Shown here in pieces: positions 36,599 through 45,114 of a stretch of 64,000 bases of DNA; within the stretch, counting starts at the first letter, position 1, and each line of letters starts with the position of its first letter. Made by a program: the position numbers and the translations under genes. The notes beneath the pieces are model-generated. The model searched no databases and was not told where the DNA came from. It was given only the letters and a program-made list of their open reading frames with translations. Source of the stretch: Candidatus Gastranaerophilales bacterium. Lineage in GTDB: Bacteria; Cyanobacteriota; Vampirovibrionia; Gastranaerophilales; Gastranaerophilaceae. The DNA lies in the NCBI GenBank assembly GCA_944325175.1, contig CALUYZ010000002.1:62001-126000 (forward strand), in the 5' to 3' direction.

Positions 36599-36667
36599 AA
36601 ATGCGCCTTAAAAGACGCATTAACATTTAACTTAACTGAAAGGTAACCTTTAATTTACATTCAGGCT

Positions 36668-37285
36668 TTATTTATTGGTGCTTTTTTCTATTTCAATTTC
36701 AGGGTTTGGCGAATCATTAGGAACCATTAAAAATGGTGGTTTAAATTCGTTTCTTTGCCTTTTCATATTTTTTTCAAACTTTTTTCTGCCTTCTTGTTTC
36801 ATTTTTTCTAATTCTTTTAATTGTTTTTGAGTTAAAATGCCTTCAAATTCTTTCATGTTTTGAACTCGCATTTGATGCGCTTTTTTGTTTAATTCTCGAA
36901 CATCGTTTCTTAATGGTTCAATTAAAGCTTTTTTGTCTGCATCTGTGTTAAAAGAATTTTCAATTTTTCTTATTTCTTCCCTTTTAAGCCTTATTTGCTG
37001 CATAACAGGCTTCATTTCTTCTCTGCCTTTTTCTTGAATTTTTTTCGCTTTCAACTTTTGTTCATCAGTCAAATTTAACCTTTTTTCAAATTCTTGTTTC
37101 CTTTTTTCCATATATTGCTTTTGCATTGGCGGTTTTTTAAAATCAGGTCTTTTATTTGTCATCTCTCTTTGAATTGGAACATTTTGAGATGGCGCCATTT
37201 GAGCTTCTGTTTCATTTGCAAAAACAGAAGATGGAACAGTAAAAGCAAGCGCTAAAACTGCCAAAGTCAAAAATGTTTTTTTCAT
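36668..37285 (-). CDS. Spy/CpxP-like periplasmic stress protein
   Basis: A 205-residue secreted protein: signal peptide about 1-23 (SSVFA), then a long, highly charged helical region rich in Lys, Glu, Arg and Gln with two LTxxQ-type motifs (LTDEQKLKAKKIQEKG and LTQKQLKELEKMKQEG), as in Spy, CpxP and the metal sensor CnrX. The family buffers periplasmic protein folding or senses metals. Located just downstream of an ECF sigma factor, 15 bp from its end, in one operon with that sigma and its anti-sigma partner, so it is probably the sensor or a target of that response. Confidence 0.85.
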   Translation of the reverse strand: MKKTFLTLAVLALAFTVPSSVFANETEAQMAPSQNVPIQREMTNKRPDFKKPPMQKQYMEKRKQEFEKRLNLTDEQKLKAKKIQEKGREEMKPVMQQIRLKREEIRKIENSFNTDADKKALIEPLRNDVRELNKKAHQMRVQNMKEFEGILTQKQLKELEKMKQEGRKKFEKNMKRQRNEFKPPFLMVPNDSPNPEIEIEKSTNK

Positions 37286-37300
37286 AGAATTTTCTCCTTT

Positions 37301-37789
37301 TTATAATAAATCTTTCAATTTTTCCGCAAGTTCTTTTTTTGCGTTATAAATTCTTGATTTTACAGTGCCGATTGGACATTTCAATTTTTCTGAACATTCT
37401 TCATAGGTATAACCCTCAATTTCACTAAGCATTATAACTTCTTTTAATTTTGGTTTAAGTTCATCTATCGCTTTAATTATTCTCTCTTGCCTTTCTTTTT
37501 TCAAAAGAAGACTTTCAGGCGTTTTTCTTTCTTTAATATTTTCAAAAATTGCTTCATCTTCAACATGCGTTTCATACCTGTTTTTGGCTGATTTCAGATA
37601 ATCTCTTGAAACATTTGCCGCAATTAAATTTATCCAAGATTTAAAACTTCCCTTTTCTTCATATCTTTTTGCACTTAAAACCCTGATATAGACCTCTTGC
37701 TCTAAATCCTCGTTTTCCTTGCCCATAAATTTTTTAATTACATTTTTTACACTTTGTTTGTTTTCTTCTATTAAGTTTTTAAAATCCAT
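37301..37789 (-). CDS. ECF-type RNA polymerase sigma factor
   Basis: A 162-residue sigma factor. Region 2 is about residues 10-75 (NEDLEQEVYIRVLSAKRYEEKGSFKSWINLIAANVSRD in pieces), with the conserved DLEQEVYIR, and region 4 about 105-160 with YEECSEKLKCPIGTVKSRIYNAKKEL as the DNA-binding helix-turn-helix. It should direct transcription of envelope-stress genes when released from its anti-sigma factor. Its ATG overlaps the anti-sigma stop by one base (TAATG), so the anti-sigma gene is read first; Spy-like protein follows. Promoter targets were not identified. Confidence 0.93.
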   Translation of the reverse strand: MDFKNLIEENKQSVKNVIKKFMGKENEDLEQEVYIRVLSAKRYEEKGSFKSWINLIAANVSRDYLKSAKNRYETHVEDEAIFENIKERKTPESLLLKKERQERIIKAIDELKPKLKEVIMLSEIEGYTYEECSEKLKCPIGTVKSRIYNAKKELAEKLKDLL

Positions 37790-38133
37790 TATTCCACCGC
37801 AATCAAACCGTATGAATCAACCGGAAAGCCATAGTCATAAGCGCTTAAAACTTCCCCATAAAACTTATTGTCGGAATTTGTATTGTAACCAAAAAGAAAA
37901 AGCCCGCTCGAAGCCAAAAAAACAGTTAAAAAAGCACATGCAATTTTAATTGCCGCTTTTTTCTTAGCCCTTCTTTTTAAAACCTCAAACTTAACTTCTT
38001 TTAAAAGCTCTGAAACCTTGTCCATTTCTTCTTGCTCCTTTTTGCAATCAGGACACATTTCAACATGCTTTTTTAATTCTTCCCCACTTCTAAAAATAAA
38101 TAGTTTTTGATATTCACTGCAATTATTTTTCAT
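37789..38133 (-). CDS. Zinc-finger anti-sigma factor
   Basis: A 114-residue protein. The cytoplasmic part carries the HxxxCxxC anti-sigma zinc motif (HVEMCPDCKKE, residues about 23-33) typical of the zf-HC2/ZAS fold that holds ECF sigma factors. A membrane helix (about 64-84, KIACAFLTVFLASSGLFLFGY) and a short periplasmic tail follow. It is the first gene of the sigma cassette. Unlike the usual order, anti-sigma precedes sigma. Confidence 0.88.
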   Translation of the reverse strand: MKNNCSEYQKLFIFRSGEELKKHVEMCPDCKKEQEEMDKVSELLKEVKFEVLKRRAKKKAAIKIACAFLTVFLASSGLFLFGYNTNSDNKFYGEVLSAYDYGFPVDSYGLIAVE

Positions 38134-38264
38134 TTTTATTCTAACCTCTGTTATTCAATATAACGATTAAAACTAAAAATTGTTCATTTTTTTCAAAATA
38201 ATTTTATAACAACCACCCCACCCTCATATTATAAACCATTTATACTAAATTCACATCAAAAAGC

Positions 38265-38293
38265 TTGAAATTTATTTTTCAGCGTTTAATAAT
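38265..38293 (+). promoter_or_regulatory. Promoter of the initiator tRNA
   Basis: TTGAAA (38265-38270), 17-nt spacer, AATAAT (38288-38293), about 40 bp before the tRNA 5' end. Confidence 0.45.
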
Positions 38294-38332
38294 TTAATTG
38301 TAGATGTTAATCACATCTCCACAAATACATAT

Positions 38333-38615
<283 letters not shown>

Positions 38616-38636
38616 GGCTCATTGATTGAACTTTTT

Positions 38637-39515
38637 TTAGTAAGCAGAAAAATATTGATAAATAATTTTTGAAATATCGCTTATTATTTTTGCGTTTTCA
38701 TTATCGTTCAGAGGGGAATCTTTTATCATAATTACAATGTAATATAAATCTCCATTAGCTAATATTACATAACCTGCATCATTATCTGCAATTTTTATAC
38801 CCTTTGATGTTCTGGAGCCTGAACCCGTTTTGTGATACAAGTGCACATTTTGGGGAAGTCCTGCCTTGATTTTATTTTGTCCGGTTGATGTTTTCAGCAT
38901 AATATTTTCTAAAAAGGCCAAAGAAGGCTTAGAAAGAATATTGTTTTCTTTAACTGCTTTCATTAATAAAACAACATCTTTAGGATATGCAAGATTAAGA
39001 TATTGATTATAGATATTTTTATTCATATCTTTTTCGTTTGCTTTAATTTTTATATCCTTATAACCCAATTCTTGAATAAATTTTTCAACTTCCTTAATGC
39101 CTCCTAAATATTGAATCAGTATATCACAAGCATTGTTATCGCTTTGCGAAATCATGTATTCCAATAATTGAGCCAGCGTTATATCAAAAGGATAATTATT
39201 GTATTTTTTTATCATCGGGCTATATGTATTTTTGTCAATCATATTTTTATAAATTGTAATTTTTGAGTCCAATGAAATATGTTTTTGGTCTATGTTTCTA
39301 AGAACCTTAATTGCAACAAAATATTTAAACACGCTCAAAAGCGGGTATTTCTTATTATTAACAACAATAAGGCTTTCATTTTTTAAAGCTGCAATTCCAA
39401 CATTTGCATTATTCTTTACCAGATACAGTCGAAGCTTAAAATCTAGCGTTTTAGAATAAAGCCAAAAAAGCAAAATCGTCAATAATAGAATTACAAATAT
39501 CTTTGCTTTTAACAT
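38637..39515 (-). CDS. Class A beta-lactamase-like serine hydrolase
   Basis: A 292-residue membrane-anchored or secreted protein (hydrophobic N-terminus about 6-20) with the active-site triad of class A beta-lactamases in order: SVFK (residues 61-64; acyl Ser and Lys), SDN (125-127), Glu161 in NEKDM (omega-loop base), and the HKTGSGS box. SVFK instead of STFK, and SDNNACDIL, are features of the A2/CfxA/PER-like group. It would hydrolyse beta-lactams in the periplasm; substrate range cannot be predicted. Single gene after the tRNA block; no nearby mobile genes. Confidence 0.88.
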   Translation of the reverse strand: MLKAKIFVILLLTILLFWLYSKTLDFKLRLYLVKNNANVGIAALKNESLIVVNNKKYPLLSVFKYFVAIKVLRNIDQKHISLDSKITIYKNMIDKNTYSPMIKKYNNYPFDITLAQLLEYMISQSDNNACDILIQYLGGIKEVEKFIQELGYKDIKIKANEKDMNKNIYNQYLNLAYPKDVVLLMKAVKENNILSKPSLAFLENIMLKTSTGQNKIKAGLPQNVHLYHKTGSGSRTSKGIKIADNDAGYVILANGDLYYIVIMIKDSPLNDNENAKIISDISKIIYQYFSAY

Positions 39516-39628
39516 AAGCGCTATATTAACATAAAAATTTGATTATCAAGTTCAAAAATGCTGCTTTCTTAAACTATTTTAAATACACATTAATTGAGCT
39601 TTTAGTAAAAATTTTGCTTTATTTCATT

Positions 39629-40408
39629 TTAAAACCTCATTTCTTCGCCATCTTTTGGGATGAAGAAATTTTTTAGGTTATTTTTATTTTTAAATTCTAT
39701 ATAATCTTTTCTTGTAAGGGTTAAGTGGCTCACTGTATCCATATGGCTTATAATTATTGAAGCGTTGGGTGCGGTTTTTATGGTTTCATTCACATCTTCT
39801 ATATTCATAATAAGCCTTTCACCGCCTAAAACCATTGCAGCGCAAGCGTTTAAAAGAATAACATCGGGGTTAAATTTTTCAATCGTTGTTTTTATTTCAT
39901 TGCACCAAATGCTATCCCCTGCAATATACAGGGTTTTTTCGTTGTTTGATTTAAAAATAACGCCCATTGCGTCATATTCCATTCCCATTTTTTCGCAAAT
40001 GGGCTTTATAATTTCTTTTTTGCCATGTTCTGTTTTTGTTTTAAATAAGGTTATATCTTGAAATTTTGTTCCTTCATAAGCCAAAATTTCAACATTTAAA
40101 AAGCCTTTTTTCAAAATATATTCTTTGTTAAATTCATTTTGAACAAAAATTTTAACATTTTTATCAATGTTTTTTTCTGCAAATTCGTCCCAATGGTCAG
40201 GGTGAAGGTGGGTAATTATAACGGCATCAACATCTACAATTTTTTCTATTTCAAAAGGAAGTTCCACCCTTGGTTGGCGAACATCTGCATTATATGCAGC
40301 AATAAACCCTTCCATATACCCTTTTGGCATAAGCCAAGGGTCAATTAAAAATTTTTTATTTTCATATTCAATAATAACCGTTGCATTTCTTATTTGTGTT
40401 ATTTTCAT
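39629..40408 (-). CDS. Metallo-beta-lactamase-fold hydrolase (UlaG/L-ascorbate lactonase-like)
   Basis: A 259-residue cytoplasmic enzyme. Seen: the MBL metal motif THLHPDHWD (His, His, Asp, His), and downstream IAGDSIWC and ISHMDTVSH, which supply remaining metal ligands. The overall layout (start MKITQIRNATVIIEY, long C-terminal metal loops) resembles UlaG-type and other small MBL hydrolases. Substrate unknown. Divergent from an HxlR regulator at 40508 across a 99-bp region with promoter and operator motifs, so it is probably regulated by it. Confidence 0.85.
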   Translation of the reverse strand: MKITQIRNATVIIEYENKKFLIDPWLMPKGYMEGFIAAYNADVRQPRVELPFEIEKIVDVDAVIITHLHPDHWDEFAEKNIDKNVKIFVQNEFNKEYILKKGFLNVEILAYEGTKFQDITLFKTKTEHGKKEIIKPICEKMGMEYDAMGVIFKSNNEKTLYIAGDSIWCNEIKTTIEKFNPDVILLNACAAMVLGGERLIMNIEDVNETIKTAPNASIIISHMDTVSHLTLTRKDYIEFKNKNNLKNFFIPKDGEEMRF

Positions 40409-40450
40409 ATCATTTTTCCTTTCAATTACATTTTAATATGCGTTTTCTTT

Positions 40451-40494
40451 TTGACAAGTATGCACTTTTTTGTATAATACTTACTAAAAAGTAA
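40451..40494 (+). promoter_or_regulatory. Promoter and operator between hydrolase and HxlR
   Basis: TTGACA (40451-40456), 16-nt spacer, TATAAT (40473-40478) reads toward the HxlR gene. An inverted repeat TTACT-AAAA-AGTAA (40481-40494) directly after it, plus AAGTAT/ATACTT straddling the -10, are likely HxlR operator half-sites. Confidence 0.6.
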
Positions 40495-40507
40495 ATTAGG
40501 TTTATTT

Positions 40508-40864
40508 ATGGCAAAAAGAAAACAAGAAGAATATCAATGCCCGCTTGAAGTTACAATGGAAATTATCGGGGGAAAATATAAAGGGGTTATAATCGGGCAT
40601 CTTATAGATAAAACTTTAAGATACAGTGAATTAAAAAAGTTAATTCCCCACTCAACTCCAAAAATGCTTATTCAGCAGTTAAAAGAACTTGAACAAGATG
40701 GCATTATTAAAAGAAAAATGTACCCTGTGGTGCCGCCAAAAACTGAATATTCACTCACAAAAAGGGGTGAAGGGCTAATTCCTGCAATTATTGAATTAAA
40801 CAGGTGGGGAATTAATTATTTAAAAGAAGAAAACATCAAATGCGCCTATAAAGGCGAAATTTGA
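40508..40864 (+). CDS. HxlR-family transcriptional regulator
   Basis: A 118-residue winged-helix regulator. Seen: CPLEVTMEIIGGKYKGVIIGHL with the near-N-terminal Cys used as a redox/formaldehyde sensor in many HxlR proteins, the recognition helix region RYSELKKLIPHSTPKMLIQQL, and the wing around DGIIKRKMYPVVPPKTEYSLT. It is followed 12 bp later by a tiny reading frame and faces the MBL hydrolase, its likely target. Confidence 0.92.
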   Translation: MAKRKQEEYQCPLEVTMEIIGGKYKGVIIGHLIDKTLRYSELKKLIPHSTPKMLIQQLKELEQDGIIKRKMYPVVPPKTEYSLTKRGEGLIPAIIELNRWGINYLKEENIKCAYKGEI

Positions 40865-40876
40865 AAAGGAGATAAT

Positions 40877-40978
40877 ATGAAAGAATGGATAAAAGCAATA
40901 ATAATTCTGCCTTTTAATGTGGCCATAGTTATTCCCTGTTTAATTTTTTATTTTTCAGGCAAAAAATTCATTTTATAA
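40877..40978 (+). CDS. 33-residue membrane miniprotein, possibly an enzyme remnant
   Basis: ATG 40877 follows a strong RBS (AAAAGGAGATAAT) right after HxlR. The 33-residue product (MKEWIKAIIILPFNVAIVIP...) is a single hydrophobic helix with a short basic end. It may be a real small protein co-expressed with HxlR, or the 5' stump of a membrane methyltransferase of the isoprenylcysteine-type family, whose N-termini look similar; the second option is only impression. Confidence 0.5.
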   Translation: MKEWIKAIIILPFNVAIVIPCLIFYFSGKKFIL

Positions 40979-41026
40979 ATTTTCAAAACTGTGTTGGTTG
41001 GGCATCTTAAAGCTAACATTTAATAG

Positions 41027-41512
41027 TTAAAAACCCGATGTTTCAACAATTTTATAACTTGCCACGCCGTCTTCAATAACAACAGCTTTAAAATTCCATT
41101 TTGTATGCGGTGCCAAATTATTTATATTATCCATTGTGCTTCCAATTTGTGCACCACTTTTGTCATATAAATTAATTTCAATTTGTGCATAACCATAGGT
41201 TTTATCTGTATTATTAATAACCGTTCCGCAAATTGCGCTTCCGCCAAATTCCGATAAACTGCAATTATATGAATTTAATACTTCTAGTTTTGGTTTCGAT
41301 TTTACAACTTGCGTATTTGTTGAATCGTCAGAGCCTTCGTCCATAATAGATGTAAATACTGCCATTAAAACCAGAATGAATATTAATGTAAGGCACCCGA
41401 TAGAAATATTTTTGCCGTCACCGTTTTTTGGTTTTGCAGTTATTTCCTTTTTACAATAAGGACACATAACAGCTCTATCATCTATTTCTTTTCCGCAATT
41501 TTGACAAAACAT
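41027..41512 (-). CDS. Zinc-ribbon membrane protein with FxLYD-like domain
   Basis: A 161-residue protein: an N-terminal zinc ribbon (CQNCGKEIDD, CPYCKKE), a membrane helix (about 38-58), a Ser/Asp/Thr linker and a periplasmic beta-sandwich (CGTVINNTDKTYGYAQIEINLYDKSG), a pattern found in FxLYD/DUF domains with fibronectin-like fold. Role unknown. It lies 11 bp downstream of a related zinc-ribbon gene on the same strand. Confidence 0.78.
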   Translation of the reverse strand: MFCQNCGKEIDDRAVMCPYCKKEITAKPKNGDGKNISIGCLTLIFILVLMAVFTSIMDEGSDDSTNTQVVKSKPKLEVLNSYNCSLSEFGGSAICGTVINNTDKTYGYAQIEINLYDKSGAQIGSTMDNINNLAPHTKWNFKAVVIEDGVASYKIVETSGF

Positions 41513-41523
41513 CTTTCAGGCTC

Positions 41524-41838
41524 CTACCTTAATAGTTCACAGCCATTGCTGGTTTTAAACTTACCACATATTATACAAATAAAATCTATTAAAGCCCAAG
41601 GCGCAGAAATTATTATACCAACAACAGAAAAAGTTAAAATTAACTGTAAAATGGCCGTTCCCATGTGCCCTGTATAAAACCTATGAGCCCCAATACCGCC
41701 TAAAAAGAAACACAACAATAAAGCAGTAATCCAATTCTTGCCACAAGAATCAAAAGATGAGTTTCTGACCGGCACACCACAATGTACACATATTACAGCC
41801 TTATCATCTATTTCTTTTCCGCAATTCATGCAATACAC
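41524..41838 (-). CDS. Zinc-ribbon TM2-domain protein
   Basis: A 104-residue protein with an N-terminal zinc ribbon (CMNCGKEIDD, CVHCGVP) followed by a TM2 domain: two membrane helices (about 34-55 and 60-85) with the conserved motif GIGAHRFYTGH between them. Its zinc ribbon is nearly the same as that of the downstream neighbour, suggesting duplication of the ribbon module. Function of TM2 proteins is not established. Confidence 0.85.
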   Translation of the reverse strand: MYCMNCGKEIDDKAVICVHCGVPVRNSSFDSCGKNWITALLLCFFLGGIGAHRFYTGHMGTAILQLILTFSVVGIIISAPWALIDFICIICGKFKTSNGCELLR

Positions 41839-41925
41839 AGCTACATCCTTTCATTATCCTATCATTTTTAAATTGTATAAGCAAAGAAGATAATAACATA
41901 AAATTCAACACTATTCAAACAAATT

Positions 41926-41952
41926 AAAGCCAAAGGAAAAACCTTTGGCTTT
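41926..41952. terminator. Bidirectional terminator
   Basis: AAAGCCAAAGG / CCTTTGGCTTT with an AAAAA loop (41926-41952) downstream of the NifX-like gene (minus) and upstream of the TM2 gene. Confidence 0.8.
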
Positions 41953-41957
41953 TATAT

Positions 41958-42557
41958 TTAATGGTGGCAGTGGTGATGTTCACCGTGGCAGTGGTGGTGT
42001 TCATCATGCCCGCAAGAATTTTCCGTTAATATAAGAGAATCATTTAGGTAATTTTGAACAACTTCTTGAAGTTCAATTTCAGGACATCCTAAAACAACCT
42101 TAACACCGTATTGTTCTAAAATGCTCTGCGGTCTTAACCCCATTCCGCCGGCTAAAACAATATTTGCACCTTTTGATGCAAGCCAAGAAGCACTTTGGCA
42201 AGAAATTCCTTCTTCAGGAATTTTTTCTTCTGCCTTTAAAATTTCTTTTTTCTCTAAATCGACATCAAAAAATGCAAAATAATCACATTTGCCAAAATGA
42301 GAGCATAATTTGCCTTCGCTTGCGGGAATAACAATTTTCATATTTTTTTCTCCTTTAAATTTATCTGAATTTGCCTGTAATAAAATGGCGGCTTCAAGCG
42401 CTTCCGTTTCATTTATGCCATATTTTTGCGCATAATTTTTTAAAATTAACAATACATCTGCATTAATTCTTCTGTTAAAAGGCACCTTCTTATAACAAAT
42501 TTTCTTTCTGCCTGAAAATTCTCTTTTTCCGCCCCATTTTTTACATTCATCTTTCAT
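41958..42557 (-). CDS. NifX/NifB-type metal-cofactor-binding domain protein, N-terminal HTH-like extension
   Basis: A 199-residue reading frame. From about residue 73 (MKIVIPASEGKLCSHFGKC) it is a dinitrogenase iron-molybdenum cofactor-type (NifX/NifY) domain, ending in a metal-binding tail HHHCHGEHHHCHH. The first ~70 residues are basic with an RHH/HTH-like stretch (VPFNRRINADVLLILKNYAQ). An excellent internal RBS (AAAGGAG) precedes the in-frame ATG at 42341, so the domain may also be made alone (127 residues). No nitrogenase genes lie here; a general iron-sulfur or metal role is likely. Confidence 0.75.
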   Translation of the reverse strand: MKDECKKWGGKREFSGRKKICYKKVPFNRRINADVLLILKNYAQKYGINETEALEAAILLQANSDKFKGEKNMKIVIPASEGKLCSHFGKCDYFAFFDVDLEKKEILKAEEKIPEEGISCQSASWLASKGANIVLAGGMGLRPQSILEQYGVKVVLGCPEIELQEVVQNYLNDSLILTENSCGHDEHHHCHGEHHHCHH

Positions 42558-42678
42558 AAGTTCATATTATCACACATTTTGATTTTAGCAATACATAATC
42601 AAGTTAGTGATTTAAAATTTGTGGTATTATAGAAAGGTGGGTAATTTAAAAAATTTTATTAAGTGAAAAATTATAATT

Positions 42679-43401
42679 ATGAAAAAATTAATTATTCTAT
42701 CGGCTTTTTTATTTTTAACATCTGCTTGTTATGCGGATGAAGCAGTTTATCCAAAATACGAGCATCTTTTTGAAGAAAAAGATTGTGCTTGCAATCAAGT
42801 TATAGTTGACCTTGAGAAAAACATTTTGTGCAAAGGGAATATTTTAACCGTTGCATTTGAGTGTCCTTTCAAATCAGAATGTTCAAATGCAGGCGACAAA
42901 ATTACCTTTTTAATTAAAGATGCCGTTTATACAAAAGAAGGAACGCTTTTGATACCGGCAAATTCTAAAATAACTGCAACGGTTATTAAAATCAAAAAAC
43001 AAAGGGTTCCAAACAAAAATGCAAGAGTTTATTTTTCTTTTAATTGTTTAGAAACCCCTGATGGCACATTATACGATATGAAGGCTGTTCCAAACACAAA
43101 AGACGGCTCTCTAAAAGAAGGTCCTTGGATGACAGCCGGAAAACTGGCCTCATACACCCTTGGTTTTGGCGTTATTGGAGCAGGTGCAGGCACAGGTTTT
43201 GCTTTCATTCCAAACCCCGCAAAATTGGGAACAGGCTTTGCCATAGGCATCCCTGTAGGTACTTCTGTCGGTTTAATAACAGGGCTTATAACACCGGGGT
43301 TAAAATACCATGCAAAACAAGGCGAAGAAGTTAAAATAATTCTATGTGATAATTTAGAGCTTGAAACACAAAACGACGATTGTGATTGCACTGAAGAATA
43401 A
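42679..43401 (+). CDS. Secreted protein with glycine zipper, paralogue family 1 (third member)
   Basis: A 240-residue exported protein: signal peptide about 1-19 (SACYA), four Cys in the N-terminal part (DCACNQ, LCKGN, ECPFKSEC), the beta motif IPANSKITATVIKIKKQ and PNKNARVYFSFNCLETPDG, then a glycine-zipper segment about 168-205 (GVIGAGAGTGFAFI, GTGFAIGIPVGTSVG) and an acidic Cys-ending tail. It is clearly related to 31937-32656 and more distantly to 31312-31866, though 10 kb away. Function unknown. Confidence 0.78.
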   Translation: MKKLIILSAFLFLTSACYADEAVYPKYEHLFEEKDCACNQVIVDLEKNILCKGNILTVAFECPFKSECSNAGDKITFLIKDAVYTKEGTLLIPANSKITATVIKIKKQRVPNKNARVYFSFNCLETPDGTLYDMKAVPNTKDGSLKEGPWMTAGKLASYTLGFGVIGAGAGTGFAFIPNPAKLGTGFAIGIPVGTSVGLITGLITPGLKYHAKQGEEVKIILCDNLELETQNDDCDCTEE

Positions 43402-43459
43402 ACTTTTTGACCATTTTGTATAAAATTGCTAGAATATACACAAGGAAAAATTTTTGTGT

Positions 43460-44482
43460 ATGATAATAAACAATCAAATTGAGAGCAAAAAGCTGCCTTC
43501 TTTTGTTATTTTCTGTTTTTTTATCTTTATTACACTTTCTTTTGCTTATTCAATTATTAAAAGTTTTTTAAACACAATAGAATTAAGCCTAAAATATCAA
43601 GTTAATTTTTTTGAAATAATTTGGAAAATTATTTGCACATCGCCTTTTGATGCATTTATAAATATTTTATCAATACTATTTTTATTCATAATACTTTTTT
43701 GCTTTCATTTTGCTTTTTACAAATTCAATCATAAAAAAAGCAAATTAATTAAAGAAATTGAACTAAAAGAAAATTCCCTTGAATTTCGTCATTTCAATGA
43801 AAATCTGAATTTTGAATGTGATTATAAAAAAATAGATAATCTTGAGATGAAAATAGTAACAGGCATCAACAAAACAACTTTTCCTCTCGATACTTTTGGA
43901 ATTAATCATATTACACTAATTTTTACAATTAACGGCAAAAAGAAGCGCTTTGTAGTAAAATCAAGCAATTACACCCAATTAATTTATTCAATAACAAACA
44001 TTTTCAAAAAAGTAAAAAATTGGCAATATTATTTTAGAGGTGCAGGCAAAATTAAATCTGTTGAAGAAAAAATTAACAACTGCATTAATTATGGAATAAA
44101 AGAAGATGAAACAAATAAACCGCCATATATTAAAAATAAATCATTTGCATATTTTTTTATTCTCTTGGTAACAATTTTTGTCATAAATTTATTTTATTCA
44201 AAAACCATACCGCATAATTCCGTTTTTTTCGCAGCAATTTTAGTTTTTTTATTGCACATAACAAAAGATTTTTCCACCCTTTTTAAACAAGACAAATTAA
44301 GAAAAGAATATATTTTTAAAAAAGAAAAAGAAATTATTACAGATGCAGCTTCCAACAAAAGAAAAACATTATACGAAGCCCCCATTGAAGAAATTATTGA
44401 AAATATTCCCGCAAAAAAAGTTATTTTTATAAAAACGGTTATTTTTGCAATTTTTTCAGTCGCTGTTTTTGTTTTCAGCTAA
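43460..44482 (+). CDS. Multi-pass membrane protein of unknown function
   Basis: Start chosen at ATG 43460, with AAGGAAAAA upstream; a TTG six bases earlier is unsupported. The ~340-residue product has two hydrophobic helices near the N-terminus (about 12-35 and 65-85), a central soluble domain (about 95-195; ITLIFTINGKKKRFVVKSS) with a PH-like beta style, and three more helices near the C-terminus (about 215-260 and 315-340). No enzyme motif is seen. It is not recognised. Confidence 0.65.
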   Translation: MIINNQIESKKLPSFVIFCFFIFITLSFAYSIIKSFLNTIELSLKYQVNFFEIIWKIICTSPFDAFINILSILFLFIILFCFHFAFYKFNHKKSKLIKEIELKENSLEFRHFNENLNFECDYKKIDNLEMKIVTGINKTTFPLDTFGINHITLIFTINGKKKRFVVKSSNYTQLIYSITNIFKKVKNWQYYFRGAGKIKSVEEKINNCINYGIKEDETNKPPYIKNKSFAYFFILLVTIFVINLFYSKTIPHNSVFFAAILVFLLHITKDFSTLFKQDKLRKEYIFKKEKEIITDAASNKRKTLYEAPIEEIIENIPAKKVIFIKTVIFAIFSVAVFVFS

Positions 44483-44713
44483 TATCTTTTTTATAAACAA
44501 ATGCAAAATTTTAATTGTCAAATATACACTATTTAAAATAACATGTTTTTATATTGTCGTTCATTTAGGCTGAAATTCAATAATATCAATGATATTAAAA
44601 AAATATAAAGAAGGGTTGACAAATATAAATTTTAGATAGATAATAAAAACATAAAGATAAAGTGTTTGGCATACACTAAAAGAAGTAAAGAAAATGCCGA
44701 GAGAGAAAGAAAA

Positions 44714-44950
44714 ATGTTAAGCGTAAATTCTATAACAAATGTAAATAATACACCAAATAATATAAGCTTTGGCAGAGGCGTACAAACAAATTACGGCATA
44801 ATGGCCCCCTCTCCAAAAAACAATATGGTTGAAGGACATTTACTTACCGGCTTTTTTGGAACAGTAAGCCCGATGCTAAATCAAATTCATTCAAGAGCAA
44901 GAAGAATTGAAGCCGGTCTTGATGAAACAAAAATTAATTATTTTGCATAA
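44714..44950 (+). CDS. Small orphan protein with N-terminal NNISFGRG tag
   Basis: The likely start is ATG 44714 (GAGAGAAAGAAAAATG); an earlier TTG frame start is unlikely. The 78-residue protein begins MLSVNSITNVNNTPNNISFG, the clearest case of the Asn-rich leader ending NxxFxG seen on several orphan proteins here, and has little else of note. Direct repeats (CCCGAAGCTAACAACAA) flank its stop at about 44951 and 45016, before a terminator. Confidence 0.6.
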   Translation: MLSVNSITNVNNTPNNISFGRGVQTNYGIMAPSPKNNMVEGHLLTGFFGTVSPMLNQIHSRARRIEAGLDETKINYFA

Positions 44951-45038
44951 CCCCGAAGCTAACAACAACAACACATAATAAAACACAAATTATTTATCGA
45001 CACCTAACAACACAATCCCGAAGCTAACAACAATAGCT

Positions 45039-45065
45039 GACACCGCATAAAAGACGGTGTCTTTT
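45039..45065 (+). terminator. Terminator after the 44714 gene
   Basis: GACACCG / CGGTGTC with a CATAAAAGA loop, then TTTT. Confidence 0.85.
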
Positions 45066-45114
45066 AATATATAAAGAAAAAGCAAATATATTTCTTTTCA
45101 AGCCTTAATTAATT

